Source of the DNA: an uncultured Winogradskyella sp. | GTDB taxonomy: Bacteria > Bacteroidota > Bacteroidia > Flavobacteriales > Flavobacteriaceae | Assembly: GCF_947498345.1 (NCBI RefSeq) | Contig: NZ_CANMJY010000010.1 | Coordinates: 1-64,000, forward strand | DNA: 64,000 bases | Direction of reading: 5' to 3' | Part shown: piece after piece, positions 52,444 to 61,503 of the stretch | How positions within the stretch are numbered: the stretch's first letter is position 1 | How the letters are laid out: each line of letters starts with the position of its first letter | The notes under the pieces: model-generated | What the model was told of the DNA's origin: nothing | The model's database searches: none | What the model saw: the letters and a program-made list of their open reading frames with translations, nothing else | Made by a program: the position numbers and the translations under genes

Positions 52444-54993
52444 ATGAAAAAGATACTCTTATTATCAGTTTCTATAGTATTTGCTATGAGTATTTCTGCA
52501 CAAGACTATAGGCATTTAATAGCCGAAGGTACTCATACAGTAGACTACATCTCTCAGGTCGCAGAAAGTCATTTTGATTCTGTAGGTCGAGGCAGAGGTA
52601 CAGGTTATAAACCCTTTAAACGTTGGCAATATTTTGCAGAACGCGCTATGGATGAGACAGGGAAGCTGAAATCTTCAGAATTTTATTATAATGAGTTACA
52701 AAACTATAACGCAATAATAAACAGCGAAGGTGTTGCAGCAAGAACAGTAGTAGGTACCTGGGAAGAAATGGGACCAACGTATTGGAATGCTACTTCTGGA
52801 TATAATCCAGGGGTTGGTAGAATTACTGCAATAGCAGTTGATGAGGGGGATATAGATCATATTATAGTTGGTGGTGAAACAGGTGGTGTTTGGAGAAGTA
52901 CTGATGGTGGTACAAGCTGGGAGGTTTTAACAGATAATTTATCTAATATAGACGTTTATGCACTTACTATAGATCCGTTAAATAGTTCAACTTACTATTG
53001 GGGATCTACAGGTGGAACTATATTTAAATCTACAGATAATGGCGCAACTTGGACTCTACACGGTAATTTGTTTGGAGGCACTGTCAATAAGATTTTAATA
53101 AACCCTACTGATGCTTCAAAAATGTATGCTAGTGTTCAAGGAAATGGCTTATATAAGTCTGTAGATGGTGGTTCAACATGGAACTCTATATTTTTTGTAC
53201 CAACAGGAACGGGTTACGATTTTGAATTTAAACCAGGAGACCCAAGTACTATATATGCTTCAGGAACTGCCTTTTACAGGTCAACCAACGATGGAGCGAA
53301 TTTCACTGAAGTCAATGGTGCTGCTCCTAATCGATTTTCTAATGGTGTTAAAATGATTGGTGTTTCTGCTGATGATCCAGCAGTAGTTTATATTGTTGAA
53401 GCATCTGGCGGATCATTTGGCGGCATATATAAATCTACTGATAGTGGAGCTACTTTTACAAAGTTAGATCATACTGGTAAAAACTATTTTGGTTACTCAT
53501 CTAATCCTGAAGATGTAAATGATGCAGGTGTAGGGCAAGCACCTAGGGATATGGATATTACTATTAATCCAAATGACGCTGACGATGTACACATAGCAGG
53601 TATAAACACCTGGAGGTCAACAAATGGTGGGGTTAGTTTTAATATTAGTTCACAATGGGTGCCATCTAGTGCTTTTGGTCAAAATATTGGGTATTGTCAT
53701 GCGGACGTAGATATTATGTTATTTAGTGGTACAGGTTCTAACGCTAAACTTTTTGTAGGTACTGATGGTGGTATATATAAAGCAGAAAATCCAACGGTTG
53801 TTAATAATAGTTATTATACGGATTTAACAACAGGTTTAGGAATTAGACAATTTTATAGAATTGGTATAAGCCAAACTGACCCTGTAGTGGTTACAGGTGG
53901 TTCGCAAGATAATGGTTCTTCTGTATTGGGGGCAGATGGCAACTGGACAGATTGGTGGGGAGCAGATGGCATGGAAGGTTTTGTAGATAAAAACAATTCG
54001 CAAATTATCTATGGAACGTCTCAATTTGGATCTTTTGTTAAGTCTTTTGATGGTGGCGTTAATGTCTCTGGTGTATCACAACCAGATGGTAAAGGTGGTC
54101 AAAATAACTGGAATTGGATTGTGCCCTTTGAGCAAGATCCAATAACCCAAAATGTTATCTATTGTGCATTTGATGAAGTCTACAGATCTATTGATGGAGG
54201 TGGTTCTTGGACATCAATTTCCCCTAATTTTGGGTCTAATATTGATCATTTTAAAGTTGCACCTACCAATAATCAAATTATGTACTTTGCAATTAACGGA
54301 ACATTGCGTTATACGCAAAATGCTGGTATGTCATGGTCTGTAGCACCATTGGGTCTCGGTAATAATGTACAAATAAATGAAATTGCAGTTCACCCTACAG
54401 ATCCCTCAAAAGTAGCAATAGCGACTACAAATAATGAAAAAGTTTATATTAGTAATGATAATGGTGCGTCATGGACTTCAATGCGTTGGGATTTGCCAAA
54501 TTTCTCAGCACAGGCTTTAGCTTGGCAGGATAATGGTGACGATGGATTGTATGTTGGTATGAATTACGGAGTCTATTATACAGATAATGGATTAGGGAAT
54601 ACCTGGGTGCCATTTAATAATGGGTTACCTAATGTTAGAATTAATGAGTTAGAAGTCAATACAGCAGATAATAGGTTATATGCTGCAACTTATGGAAGAG
54701 GGTTGTGGAGATCAAATTTATATAATGAAAATTTAAGTGTTGATGACTTTGAGCTTAATGCCTTATCCATGTATCCTAACCCAGCTACTAATGTAGTTAA
54801 TCTTAAGTGGAATACATCAGAAGAGGTTAGTGTAAGAGTATATAATACAACAGGTAAGCTTGTGTTTTATGGAAAAAAAGTCAATTTGTTTAATGGATTT
54901 AAAATAGACATGTCTTCATTTGAAGCCGGAATGTATTTTGTGAAACTAAATAGCTCAAGAGGAGAGCTAACAAAGCAGCTCATTTTAAAATAG
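52444..54993 (+). CDS. Secreted BNR/VPS10-repeat protein with T9SS type A sorting domain
   Basis: This 849-residue protein has a signal peptide ending ISAQD. Many BNR-type Asp-box repeats (GGVWRSTDGGTSWEVL, TIFKSTDNGATWTLHG, GLYKSVDGGSTWNS, KVYISNDNGASWTSM) build one or two beta-propellers of the VPS10/sortilin-like class. The C-terminal about 75 residues (LSMYPNPATNVVNLKWNTSE; FEAGMYFVKLNSSRGELTKQ) are the type A T9SS sorting signal. Exported by the type IX system to surface or medium; function unknown. Confidence 0.93.
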   Translation: MKKILLLSVSIVFAMSISAQDYRHLIAEGTHTVDYISQVAESHFDSVGRGRGTGYKPFKRWQYFAERAMDETGKLKSSEFYYNELQNYNAIINSEGVAARTVVGTWEEMGPTYWNATSGYNPGVGRITAIAVDEGDIDHIIVGGETGGVWRSTDGGTSWEVLTDNLSNIDVYALTIDPLNSSTYYWGSTGGTIFKSTDNGATWTLHGNLFGGTVNKILINPTDASKMYASVQGNGLYKSVDGGSTWNSIFFVPTGTGYDFEFKPGDPSTIYASGTAFYRSTNDGANFTEVNGAAPNRFSNGVKMIGVSADDPAVVYIVEASGGSFGGIYKSTDSGATFTKLDHTGKNYFGYSSNPEDVNDAGVGQAPRDMDITINPNDADDVHIAGINTWRSTNGGVSFNISSQWVPSSAFGQNIGYCHADVDIMLFSGTGSNAKLFVGTDGGIYKAENPTVVNNSYYTDLTTGLGIRQFYRIGISQTDPVVVTGGSQDNGSSVLGADGNWTDWWGADGMEGFVDKNNSQIIYGTSQFGSFVKSFDGGVNVSGVSQPDGKGGQNNWNWIVPFEQDPITQNVIYCAFDEVYRSIDGGGSWTSISPNFGSNIDHFKVAPTNNQIMYFAINGTLRYTQNAGMSWSVAPLGLGNNVQINEIAVHPTDPSKVAIATTNNEKVYISNDNGASWTSMRWDLPNFSAQALAWQDNGDDGLYVGMNYGVYYTDNGLGNTWVPFNNGLPNVRINELEVNTADNRLYAATYGRGLWRSNLYNENLSVDDFELNALSMYPNPATNVVNLKWNTSEEVSVRVYNTTGKLVFYGKKVNLFNGFKIDMSSFEAGMYFVKLNSSRGELTKQLILK

Positions 54994-55013
54994 TGACAAA
55001 GCCAATAGAACTA

Positions 55014-55051
55014 AAACCCAATAGCAAATCATTTGCCATTGGGTTTTTTTA
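55014..55051 (+). terminator. Terminator after the BNR-repeat gene
   Basis: AACCCAATAGCAAAT and ATTTGCCATTGGGTT are almost perfectly paired and followed by T7. Lies between this gene and recR. Confidence 0.85.
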
Positions 55052-55078
55052 TGTTCAAAAATCAGTAACTTCGCACTT

Positions 55079-55696
55079 ATGGAATTTTCATCAAAACTCT
55101 TAGAAAATGCGGTGAATGAAATGTCGCAATTACCTGGTATAGGAAAACGTACGGCTTTAAGATTGGTGTTGCATTTATTGCGTCAGCCTGAGCACCAAAC
55201 ATTTCAGTTATCGGATGCATTGTCTAAAGTAAGAGCAGAAATTAATTTTTGTAAATCTTGTCATAATATAAGTGATAAAGCTTTATGTGAAATCTGCGAA
55301 AACCCAAACCGTAATGAAGAATTGATTTGTGTGGTTGAAGATATAAGAGATGTTATGGCCATTGAAAATACAAGCTCGTTTAAAGGCTTGTATCACGTCT
55401 TGGGAGGAAAAATATCTCCTATGGACGGTATTGGTCCTCAAGACTTAAATATTAATACTCTAGTCGAAAAAGTGAAAACAGGAAAAATTAGAGAACTTAT
55501 TTTTGCTATGAGTCCAACCATGGAAGGTGATACTACTAACTTTTATATCTTTAGACAAATACAAGATTATAATATTACCATGTCTACTATTGCTAGAGGA
55601 GTTGCTGCAGGAAATGAGCTCGAATATACTGACGAAATAACACTTGGCCGAAGTATCATGGATCGCGTGCCTTTTGAAACTTCACTAAAATCTTAA
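55079..55696 (+). CDS. recR: Recombination protein RecR
   Basis: This 205-residue protein acts with RecF/RecO in recombinational repair. Helix-hairpin-helix near the start ([20 protein letters not shown]). Zinc finger [16 protein letters not shown]. Toprim domain with [15 protein letters not shown] and [19 protein letters not shown] motif ([20 protein letters not shown]). Length matches the family. Upstream -7 box TAACTTCG at 55066-55073. Confidence 0.95.
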   Translation: MEFSSKLLENAVNEMSQLPGIGKRTALRLVLHLLRQPEHQTFQLSDALSKVRAEINFCKSCHNISDKALCEICENPNRNEELICVVEDIRDVMAIENTSSFKGLYHVLGGKISPMDGIGPQDLNINTLVEKVKTGKIRELIFAMSPTMEGDTTNFYIFRQIQDYNITMSTIARGVAAGNELEYTDEITLGRSIMDRVPFETSLKS

Positions 55697-55702
55697 CTTA
55701 TT

Positions 55703-56803
55703 GTGAGGTTATCTGTTGTTATTTTAAATTACAATGTACGCTACTTTTTAGAACTATGCCTCAAAAGTGTTGAGCTTGCTATAGCAAATATAGAAGCTGA
55801 GATTATTGTGGTGGATAACAACTCATCAGATGAGAGTTGCCAAATGGTAAAGCAACAATTCCCTAATGTAATTTTGATTGAGAATAAAGAAAACTCAGGA
55901 TTTTCAAAAGGTAATAACATTGGTGTTGCTAAAGCAAAAGGTAAATATGTATGTATTCTTAATCCAGATACGGTTGTAGCAGAAGACACCTTTATAAAAA
56001 TACTTCAGTATGCTAAAAAAAAGCAAGATATTGGCATTATAGGTTGTCAGTTAATAGATGGTAATGGAGTATTTTTACCAGAAAGTAAACGTCATGTTCC
56101 AACGGCACGGATAGCGTTTCAAAAAATGATAGGTTACGCTGATAACTACTATAATGTAAATTTAAATAAAAATGATATTGGCAAAACAGATGTGTTAGTT
56201 GGCGCATTTATGGTACTGAAGCGAGAGGTCTATAATTATGTTGGAGGTTTTGATGAAGATTACTTTATGTATGGTGAGGATATCGATTTGTCTTATAAAA
56301 TCTTAAAATCTGGTTACATCAACTATTATTTTGGTGAAGCAAGTATTATCCATTTCAAAGGTGAGAGTACTTTAAAGGATAAGGTTTATGCCAAACGCTT
56401 TTATGAAGCTATGGAAATTTTTTATAAGAAACATTTTGACAAGAATATAGTATTTACTTTTTTAGTAAAACTCAGTACTAAGCTTGCATCTAAAAAAAGA
56501 AGAAGTGTTGCTGAAATAAAGCAAAACGATATTATAAAAACCTTAGTTATTTCTAATAACCTGTCTGATGCATTAAAGTCTAAATTACCTAAACCAGTTT
56601 CACAAACCTCTAGTCTTTCTGATGCAATTAATAATACGTTAGTTGTATTTGATACTAACTATCTTAGTTATAAGGTTATTATAGATTATATGAAGTCTAA
56701 TAGTAGTACAAATCAAAATTCATATAGAATATTACCAAAAAATAGTAATTTTATCCTTGGAAGCGACAGTAGTGTTAGTAGAGGAGAGGTATTACGCTTC
56801 TAA
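55703..56803 (+). CDS. Glycosyltransferase family 2
   Basis: This 366-residue protein has the GT2 fold: LSVVILNYNVRYFLELCLKS, IIVVDNNSSDESCQMVKQQF, nucleotide-sugar/metal motif CILNPDTVVAED and GGFDEDYFMYGEDIDLSYKI, as in rhamnosyltransferases. It starts with GTG at 55703, 6 bp after the recR stop, so the two form one operon. The C-terminal about 100 residues are poorly conserved. Probably adds a sugar to a lipid-linked or surface glycan. Confidence 0.92.
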   Translation: MRLSVVILNYNVRYFLELCLKSVELAIANIEAEIIVVDNNSSDESCQMVKQQFPNVILIENKENSGFSKGNNIGVAKAKGKYVCILNPDTVVAEDTFIKILQYAKKKQDIGIIGCQLIDGNGVFLPESKRHVPTARIAFQKMIGYADNYYNVNLNKNDIGKTDVLVGAFMVLKREVYNYVGGFDEDYFMYGEDIDLSYKILKSGYINYYFGEASIIHFKGESTLKDKVYAKRFYEAMEIFYKKHFDKNIVFTFLVKLSTKLASKKRRSVAEIKQNDIIKTLVISNNLSDALKSKLPKPVSQTSSLSDAINNTLVVFDTNYLSYKVIIDYMKSNSSTNQNSYRILPKNSNFILGSDSSVSRGEVLRF

Positions 56804-56847
56804 ATGTTTTAGTTGAATAAAAATCAGTAAAACACACTATTTTTTAC

Positions 56848-56855
56848 TAATTTTG
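56848..56855 (+). promoter_or_regulatory. -7 element for the E2 gene
   Basis: TAATTTTG fits TAnnTTTG, 37 bp before the ATG at 56893. No -33 box is convincing. Confidence 0.45.
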
Positions 56856-56892
56856 CATTCAATTAGCTAATAAAGACCTTCAAATTATAGAT

Positions 56893-58233
56893 ATGGCAAA
56901 GTTTGAACTTAAGTTACCTAAAATGGGTGAGAGTGTTGCAGAAGCAACGATAACGTCTTGGTTAAAAGATGTCGGTGATACGATTGAAGCCGATGAAGCC
57001 GTTTTAGAAATCGCTACGGATAAAGTAGATAGTGAAGTCCCAAGTGAAGTAGATGGTGTATTGGTTGAAAAGCTTTACAACGTAGATGATGTGGTACAAG
57101 TTGGACAAACCATAGCTGTTATAGAGATTGAAGGAGGAGGAGATAGTGAAGCCGTAGCACCAAAAGCAGAGCCAGTTGCTGAGTCAGAAGCACCTAAAGC
57201 TGTCGCAGAAATTACACAAACGATTACAGCTGCAAAAGCTACGGTAGAACCAGTGATTTCTTCTGGTGAGCGTTTTTATTCACCATTGGTTAAGAATATT
57301 GCAAAACAAGAAGGTATTGCGCAAGTAGAATTAGATACTATTCCTGGTACAGGAAAAGATGGTCGTGTAACTAAAAATGATATAAAGAGTTATTTACAAT
57401 CTCGTAGTTCGGCTCCTGTTACAGAATCAAAAGTAGAGACAGTAGTTCAACAAAAAGTTGAGGTAGCTTCAAAACCAGCAAAACCTGTTGAAAAATCTAC
57501 ATCTACACCAGTTGTGGCTTCAGGAGAGGATGAAATCATTGAAATGACAAGAATGGGTAAGCTCATTTCTAAGCATATGGTAGATTCTGTACAAACCTCT
57601 GCCCATGTACAATCGTTTATTGAAGCCGATGTTACGGATATTTGGAATTGGAGAAACAAGCATAAGAATGACTTTAAAAAACGTGAAGGAGAAAATCTAA
57701 CTTTTACACCAATATTCATGGAGGCCGTAGCAAAAGCCTTACGAGATTATCCAATGATGAATATTTCTGTACAAGGTGATAATATTATTAAAAAGAAGCA
57801 CATCAATTTAGGTATGGCTGCTGCATTATCAGATGGTAATTTAATTGTGCCAGTAATAAAAGATGCAGACCAATTGAATCTTTTTGGTATGGCTAAAAAA
57901 GTAAATGATCTGGCTAACAGAGCGAGAGAGAATAAGCTAAACCCAGATGATATACAAGGTGGAACATACACAGTAACCAATGTAGGTACATTTGGTAGTA
58001 TTATGGGAACACCAATTATTAATCAACCACAGGTTGGGATATTAGCTTTAGGAGCAATTAGAAAAGTACCAGCAGTTATAGAAACCCCTCAAGGTGACTT
58101 TATAGGTATCCGCTACAAAATGTTTATGTCACATTCTTATGATCATCGTGTGGTTAATGGAGCATTAGGAGGGCAGTTTGTAAAAGCTGTTAAAGATTAT
58201 TTAGAAGCCTGGGATTCTAGTAGAGAAATTTAA
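56893..58233 (+). CDS. 2-oxo acid dehydrogenase E2, lipoyl acyltransferase
   Basis: This 446-residue protein has an N-terminal lipoyl domain with the lipoylated Lys44 in EIATDKVDSEVPSEVDG. A peripheral-subunit-binding domain at about 127-170 (FYSPLVKNIAKQEGIAQVEL; GTGKDGRVTKNDIKSYL) and a C-terminal catalytic domain complete it. The active-site His is in HSYDHRVVNGALGG (about residue 417). The family includes branched-chain, pyruvate and 2-oxoglutarate complexes. The exact complex cannot be told from the E2 alone and no E1/E3 gene is adjacent. Its own promoter and terminator suggest a monocistronic unit. Confidence 0.94.
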   Translation: MAKFELKLPKMGESVAEATITSWLKDVGDTIEADEAVLEIATDKVDSEVPSEVDGVLVEKLYNVDDVVQVGQTIAVIEIEGGGDSEAVAPKAEPVAESEAPKAVAEITQTITAAKATVEPVISSGERFYSPLVKNIAKQEGIAQVELDTIPGTGKDGRVTKNDIKSYLQSRSSAPVTESKVETVVQQKVEVASKPAKPVEKSTSTPVVASGEDEIIEMTRMGKLISKHMVDSVQTSAHVQSFIEADVTDIWNWRNKHKNDFKKREGENLTFTPIFMEAVAKALRDYPMMNISVQGDNIIKKKHINLGMAAALSDGNLIVPVIKDADQLNLFGMAKKVNDLANRARENKLNPDDIQGGTYTVTNVGTFGSIMGTPIINQPQVGILALGAIRKVPAVIETPQGDFIGIRYKMFMSHSYDHRVVNGALGGQFVKAVKDYLEAWDSSREI

Positions 58234-58267
58234 TACGTTCCTGAGAAGAGAGTAACCTCAACATTAT

Positions 58268-58300
58268 GAGAAAAGACACAGTTTTCACTGTGTCTTTTCT
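58268..58300 (+). terminator. Terminator after the E2 gene
   Basis: AGAAAAGACACAG and CTGTGTCTTTTCT (58269-58281, 58288-58300) form a perfect stem around TTTTCA. Confidence 0.85.
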
Positions 58301-58338
58301 GTTTAGTAATAAATAGTTCTTAGTTTTATTGTAAAGTA

Positions 58339-58590
58339 TTAGTTTAATTCTTCACAATAAAACCCACCAGATTTTATTAGATTGATTATATCTTTTTCGC
58401 TTAAATTTTTTTGAGATTCAACTCTTAATACTTTGTCAACATCTTCTAAGTCTATAGACCAATTTAGAATACTAGAATTAGAATTTAGCAATGCTTTTAT
58501 GCTTTTTAGCTCTATTTTTGTTTTTATTTTTGTTTTAAAAATATGAATTTTAAAACCGTTTTTTTGACTTTTATAAAATGGACTAATCAT
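58339..58590 (-). CDS. Small HMA-fold-like protein without CxxC
   Basis: This 83-residue protein has the alternating pattern (KIHIFKTKIKTKIELKSIKA; LNWSIDLEDVDKVLRVESQK; DIINLIKSGGFYCEEL) of a ferredoxin-like heavy-metal-associated fold. It lacks the CxxC metal-binding motif, so it may not bind copper. It overlaps the upstream membrane protein gene by 8 bp. Last gene of the third sigma-factor operon. Confidence 0.72.
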   Translation of the reverse strand: MISPFYKSQKNGFKIHIFKTKIKTKIELKSIKALLNSNSSILNWSIDLEDVDKVLRVESQKNLSEKDIINLIKSGGFYCEELN

Positions 58591-58981
58591 CAGTTTCTTC
58601 TTTAGAGTTTAAACGATTGACATATGCTTCATAAGCTTTGTTACCTTCTTCTTTCCAGAAGTTGTCATAATGTTCCCATTTAGAGAATTGCCTTTTAGAT
58701 TCGTGATTACAATTTGATGTCTTGGTTTTTTTCTTGTCTTTACCGCCAAAACCACCACAACCCCCTAGAAGGATTTTAAATAGAATAAAAACCCCTACTG
58801 CCTCCCAAAATGTTAATGTAGTAAGCCCAAAAATCATTGGCATTAACCAATTCCATAGCCACATAATAACAAAGCCAAATAATATGGACAGACCAGTTAT
58901 AAATATGGCACCAAATATTATCATTCCAGCAATTTCCCCAGGTGATTTGCCTCTCATTTTGTGTTTAAAGTAATTTGACAT
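58583..58981 (-). CDS. Small membrane protein of the sigma operon
   Basis: This 132-residue protein begins with basic residues (NYFKHKMRGKSPGE). Two membrane segments follow (IAGMIIFGAIFITGLSILFG; LTFWEAVGVFILFKILLGGC). A Gly-rich and hydrophilic tail carries charged residues (GGFGGKDKKKTKTSNCNHES; WKEEGNKAYEAYVNRLN). A sigma-coupled small membrane protein of this type is widespread in Flavobacteriaceae; whether it acts as anti-sigma is unknown. 10 bp from the sigma gene. Confidence 0.78.
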   Translation of the reverse strand: MSNYFKHKMRGKSPGEIAGMIIFGAIFITGLSILFGFVIMWLWNWLMPMIFGLTTLTFWEAVGVFILFKILLGGCGGFGGKDKKKTKTSNCNHESKRQFSKWEHYDNFWKEEGNKAYEAYVNRLNSKEETDD

Positions 58982-58991
58982 ATTTTTTTAT

Positions 58992-59534
58992 TTAACTAAT
59001 TATTTTCTGTTTAGATTTTAAGTTTTTGTATAAGAGTGAAATAGCTCTATGCCTTCTAGACATTAATGTGCCTATAGGTATACCTGTTTCTTGTTCAATC
59101 TCTTTGTAAGTGTAGCCTTCAAAGTCTACAGCGATAATAATTTCTCTATAGTGTGGTTTAAGATTAATTATTGCTGTTTTTAGTTCGCGTTTCATTTGCT
59201 CAGAATATAAATCTGAAGATGTTTCATATATTAAAGTGGCAAACTCAATTAATTTTGTTTCGTTTTGAGATTCATAATCAATTTTATTGGTCTTTGAGGT
59301 TCGCATAATATCTATAAGCTTGTTTTTAATAGCACGATATACAAATCCTGCTACATTATTAATTGGCGAATATCTATCAGCACCAGTAAATAGTTTCAAA
59401 GCTACATCTTGTATAATATCTTCAGCATCTCTATCAATACTCGATTTAAGATTTGAGCTTACATAAGATTTAAGAGCATAATATTCCTCATTAAAAAATG
59501 TACTTAACTTTTTACTATTTTCTGATTGATTCAT
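58992..59534 (-). CDS. ECF-type RNA polymerase sigma factor
   Basis: This 180-residue sigma factor has region 2 (SSIDRDAEDIIQDVALKLFT; NVAGFVYRAIKNKLIDIMRT) and region 4 (HYREIIIAVDFEGYTYKEIE; ETGIPIGTLMSRRHRAISLL). It is the first gene of a three-gene minus-strand operon with two small downstream genes. Third ECF sigma in this window and unlike the other two in sequence. Confidence 0.92.
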   Translation of the reverse strand: MNQSENSKKLSTFFNEEYYALKSYVSSNLKSSIDRDAEDIIQDVALKLFTGADRYSPINNVAGFVYRAIKNKLIDIMRTSKTNKIDYESQNETKLIEFATLIYETSSDLYSEQMKRELKTAIINLKPHYREIIIAVDFEGYTYKEIEQETGIPIGTLMSRRHRAISLLYKNLKSKQKIIS

Positions 59535-59732
59535 TTAAAAGCGCTTTTTTACAGCTCTCAGTTATAAAGACGTAACTTTTTTAATCTATTGCATTTTTTT
59601 GTTATTAATTAATGACGAAACAGATTCTATTCTGTTTCAAAGATTTTAATTAACAATCCCAATCCAGCTTTTCTAATTCGGTGACGGCTATTCTACTTAT
59701 TCTATTTATCTTTGGTGTTAAAAAAAATAATA

Positions 59733-60509
59733 ATGCAACTCAACCTTAATAAACCCATTTGTTTTTTCGATTTAGAAACCACAGGAATCAATATTTCAAA
59801 AGATAGAATTGTTGAGATTTCTATCTTAAAAGTTCACCCAAATGGAAAAGAAGAAACGTATACAAAAAGGGTAAACCCTACCATTCCTATTCCACCAGAA
59901 GTAACTAAAGTACATGGTATATCAGATGCTGATGTTGCAGATGCTCCAACTTTTAAAGAAATATCCAAGGAGGTACACAACTTAATAAAGGACTCAGATT
60001 TAGGAGGTTTTAACTCAAACCGTTTTGATATCCCGCTTTTGGCAGAGGAGATGTTACGTGCTGAAGTTGATTTTGATATGAAGAATAGACAATCCGTAGA
60101 TGTACAAACTATTTTTCATAAAATGGAGCAACGAACCTTAAGTGCAGCCTATAAATTCTATTGCGATAAGAATTTGGATGATGCACATAGTGCTGAAGCA
60201 GATACCAAAGCCACTTATGAAGTATTGAAAGCGCAGTTAGATAAATACAATACTTTAGAAAATGACACAAAATTCTTAGCTGAATTCAGTTCGCGCAAAA
60301 AATTTGCTGATTTTGCAGGATTCCTAGTTTATAATAAAGATGGAGAAGAGTGTTTTTCTTTTGGTAAGCATAAAGGTAAACGTGTAGTTGATGTTATGGA
60401 GCAAGAGCCTGGTTATTTTGGCTGGTTACTCAATGCAGACTTTCCGTTGTATACTAAAAAGGTGTTAACTGCGATTAAGTTGAGACAATTTAATAATAAA
60501 TTGGGCTAA
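59733..60509 (+). CDS. 3'-5' exonuclease (DnaQ-like)
   Basis: This protein of about 258 residues has the DEDD exonuclease fold: exo I CFFDLETTGINISKDRIVEI (catalytic Asp and Glu), exo II GGFNSNRFDIPLLAEEMLRA and exo III DDAHSAEADTKATYEVLKAQ. The C-terminal region ECFSFGKHKGKRVVDVMEQE ends in PGYFGWLL, a putative quorum-sensing-regulated/DUF3820-like tail often fused to these exonucleases. A TTG at 59712 also opens the frame; ATG at 59733 is chosen. Confidence 0.9.
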   Translation: MQLNLNKPICFFDLETTGINISKDRIVEISILKVHPNGKEETYTKRVNPTIPIPPEVTKVHGISDADVADAPTFKEISKEVHNLIKDSDLGGFNSNRFDIPLLAEEMLRAEVDFDMKNRQSVDVQTIFHKMEQRTLSAAYKFYCDKNLDDAHSAEADTKATYEVLKAQLDKYNTLENDTKFLAEFSSRKKFADFAGFLVYNKDGEECFSFGKHKGKRVVDVMEQEPGYFGWLLNADFPLYTKKVLTAIKLRQFNNKLG

Positions 60510-60566
60510 ATTTCTGAGTTACTATTAAATCGAAGACTCAGTTGATCTCATCTTATTTAGTAACTT

Positions 60567-61469
60567 ATGAAATATCTATTTTTACTATTACCATTGTTTG
60601 TTTTATGTCAAAATCAAACTGCTAAGGGCTTAATTCTTGATAAAAAAACAAATGAGCCAATCCCATATGTAAACATTTCTATCTTAGAATCTCAAATAGG
60701 TACTTCTAGTCATGAAGATGGAAGCTTTTCACTTGAGATAAATAATGAGGATTTATATAAAGTTGTAAAATTATCCTCATTAGGATACGAAGTGAGTAAA
60801 ATACCTATCTCCTTATTTTTAAAAAGTGGTAAGGTTTTCCTTCAGCCTCTAGTTGAACAATTAGATGAAGTCGTTATATCCGAAAAAATCGAAGAAAAAA
60901 CATTAGTTGTAAATGAATTAAATGAAGACGATTTGTGTCAGGGTTATGGCTCAAGTGCTCAAAATCCTTGGCTTTTAAGCTTGTATTTTCCTTTTGATCA
61001 AGATTATGAAGATATAGATTTTATTAAATCAGTTAGGCTTCATTTTGGAAATTTTAAAAATAAAAAGGCAAAATTTAGGTTACGTTTATTTTCCATTGGT
61101 AATGATAGTTTACCAGACAAAGATTTATTAAAAGAGAATATTATCGTTAGTCTAAAAAAGAAGCAAAAAATTGTTGATGTAGATATCTCAGATTACAGTA
61201 TAATTTTCCCAAGAGAAGGCTTTTACGTAGCTTTTGAATGGTTGTATATACCATATAATGAAGAGGAAGTAACTTTTCATTTTGAAAAGAATAACAAAAA
61301 GAAAGAAAAAAGAATAAAATACAGCCCAGTACTATCAGGAACATGTGAAGAAGAGGGCAGGTTTAAGGTTGCTATCTATAACTCAGGTCAATGGCGTTTT
61401 TATGCTGCCAATAAATACAAAGGAAAGGAAAAAGTGGTTCCTGCGATATCCTTAACTTTGTCTAATTAA
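60567..61469 (+). CDS. Carboxypeptidase-regulatory-like domain surface protein (paralogue)
   Basis: This 300-residue protein has a signal peptide ending FVLCQNQ. A carboxypeptidase-regulatory-like domain follows (LILDKKTNEPIPYVNISILE; HEDGSFSLEINN; EQLDEVVISEK). The beta-rich C-terminal domain has KAKFRLRLFSIGNDSLPDKD and DYSIIFPREGFYVAFEWLYI. This plan is the same as that of the protein ending at 14335, including the (I/Y)(I/F)P(K/R)(D/E)GF(F/Y)V motif. Likely a cell-envelope protein. Confidence 0.82.
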   Translation: MKYLFLLLPLFVLCQNQTAKGLILDKKTNEPIPYVNISILESQIGTSSHEDGSFSLEINNEDLYKVVKLSSLGYEVSKIPISLFLKSGKVFLQPLVEQLDEVVISEKIEEKTLVVNELNEDDLCQGYGSSAQNPWLLSLYFPFDQDYEDIDFIKSVRLHFGNFKNKKAKFRLRLFSIGNDSLPDKDLLKENIIVSLKKKQKIVDVDISDYSIIFPREGFYVAFEWLYIPYNEEEVTFHFEKNNKKKEKRIKYSPVLSGTCEEEGRFKVAIYNSGQWRFYAANKYKGKEKVVPAISLTLSN

Positions 61470-61478
61470 TTAAAAAAT

Positions 61479-61502
61479 ATTCCTGCTTGTGCAGGAAATG
61501 AC
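61479..61502. repeat. Short palindrome before the FAH-family gene
   Basis: TTCCTGC-TTGT-GCAGGAA (61480-61497) is a perfect hairpin, with ATGAC after it. On the minus strand it reads GTCATTTCCTGCACAAGCAG, similar to 33678-33700. It lies just before and partly inside the possible GTG start at 61489. Confidence 0.6.
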
Positions 61503-61503
61503 T

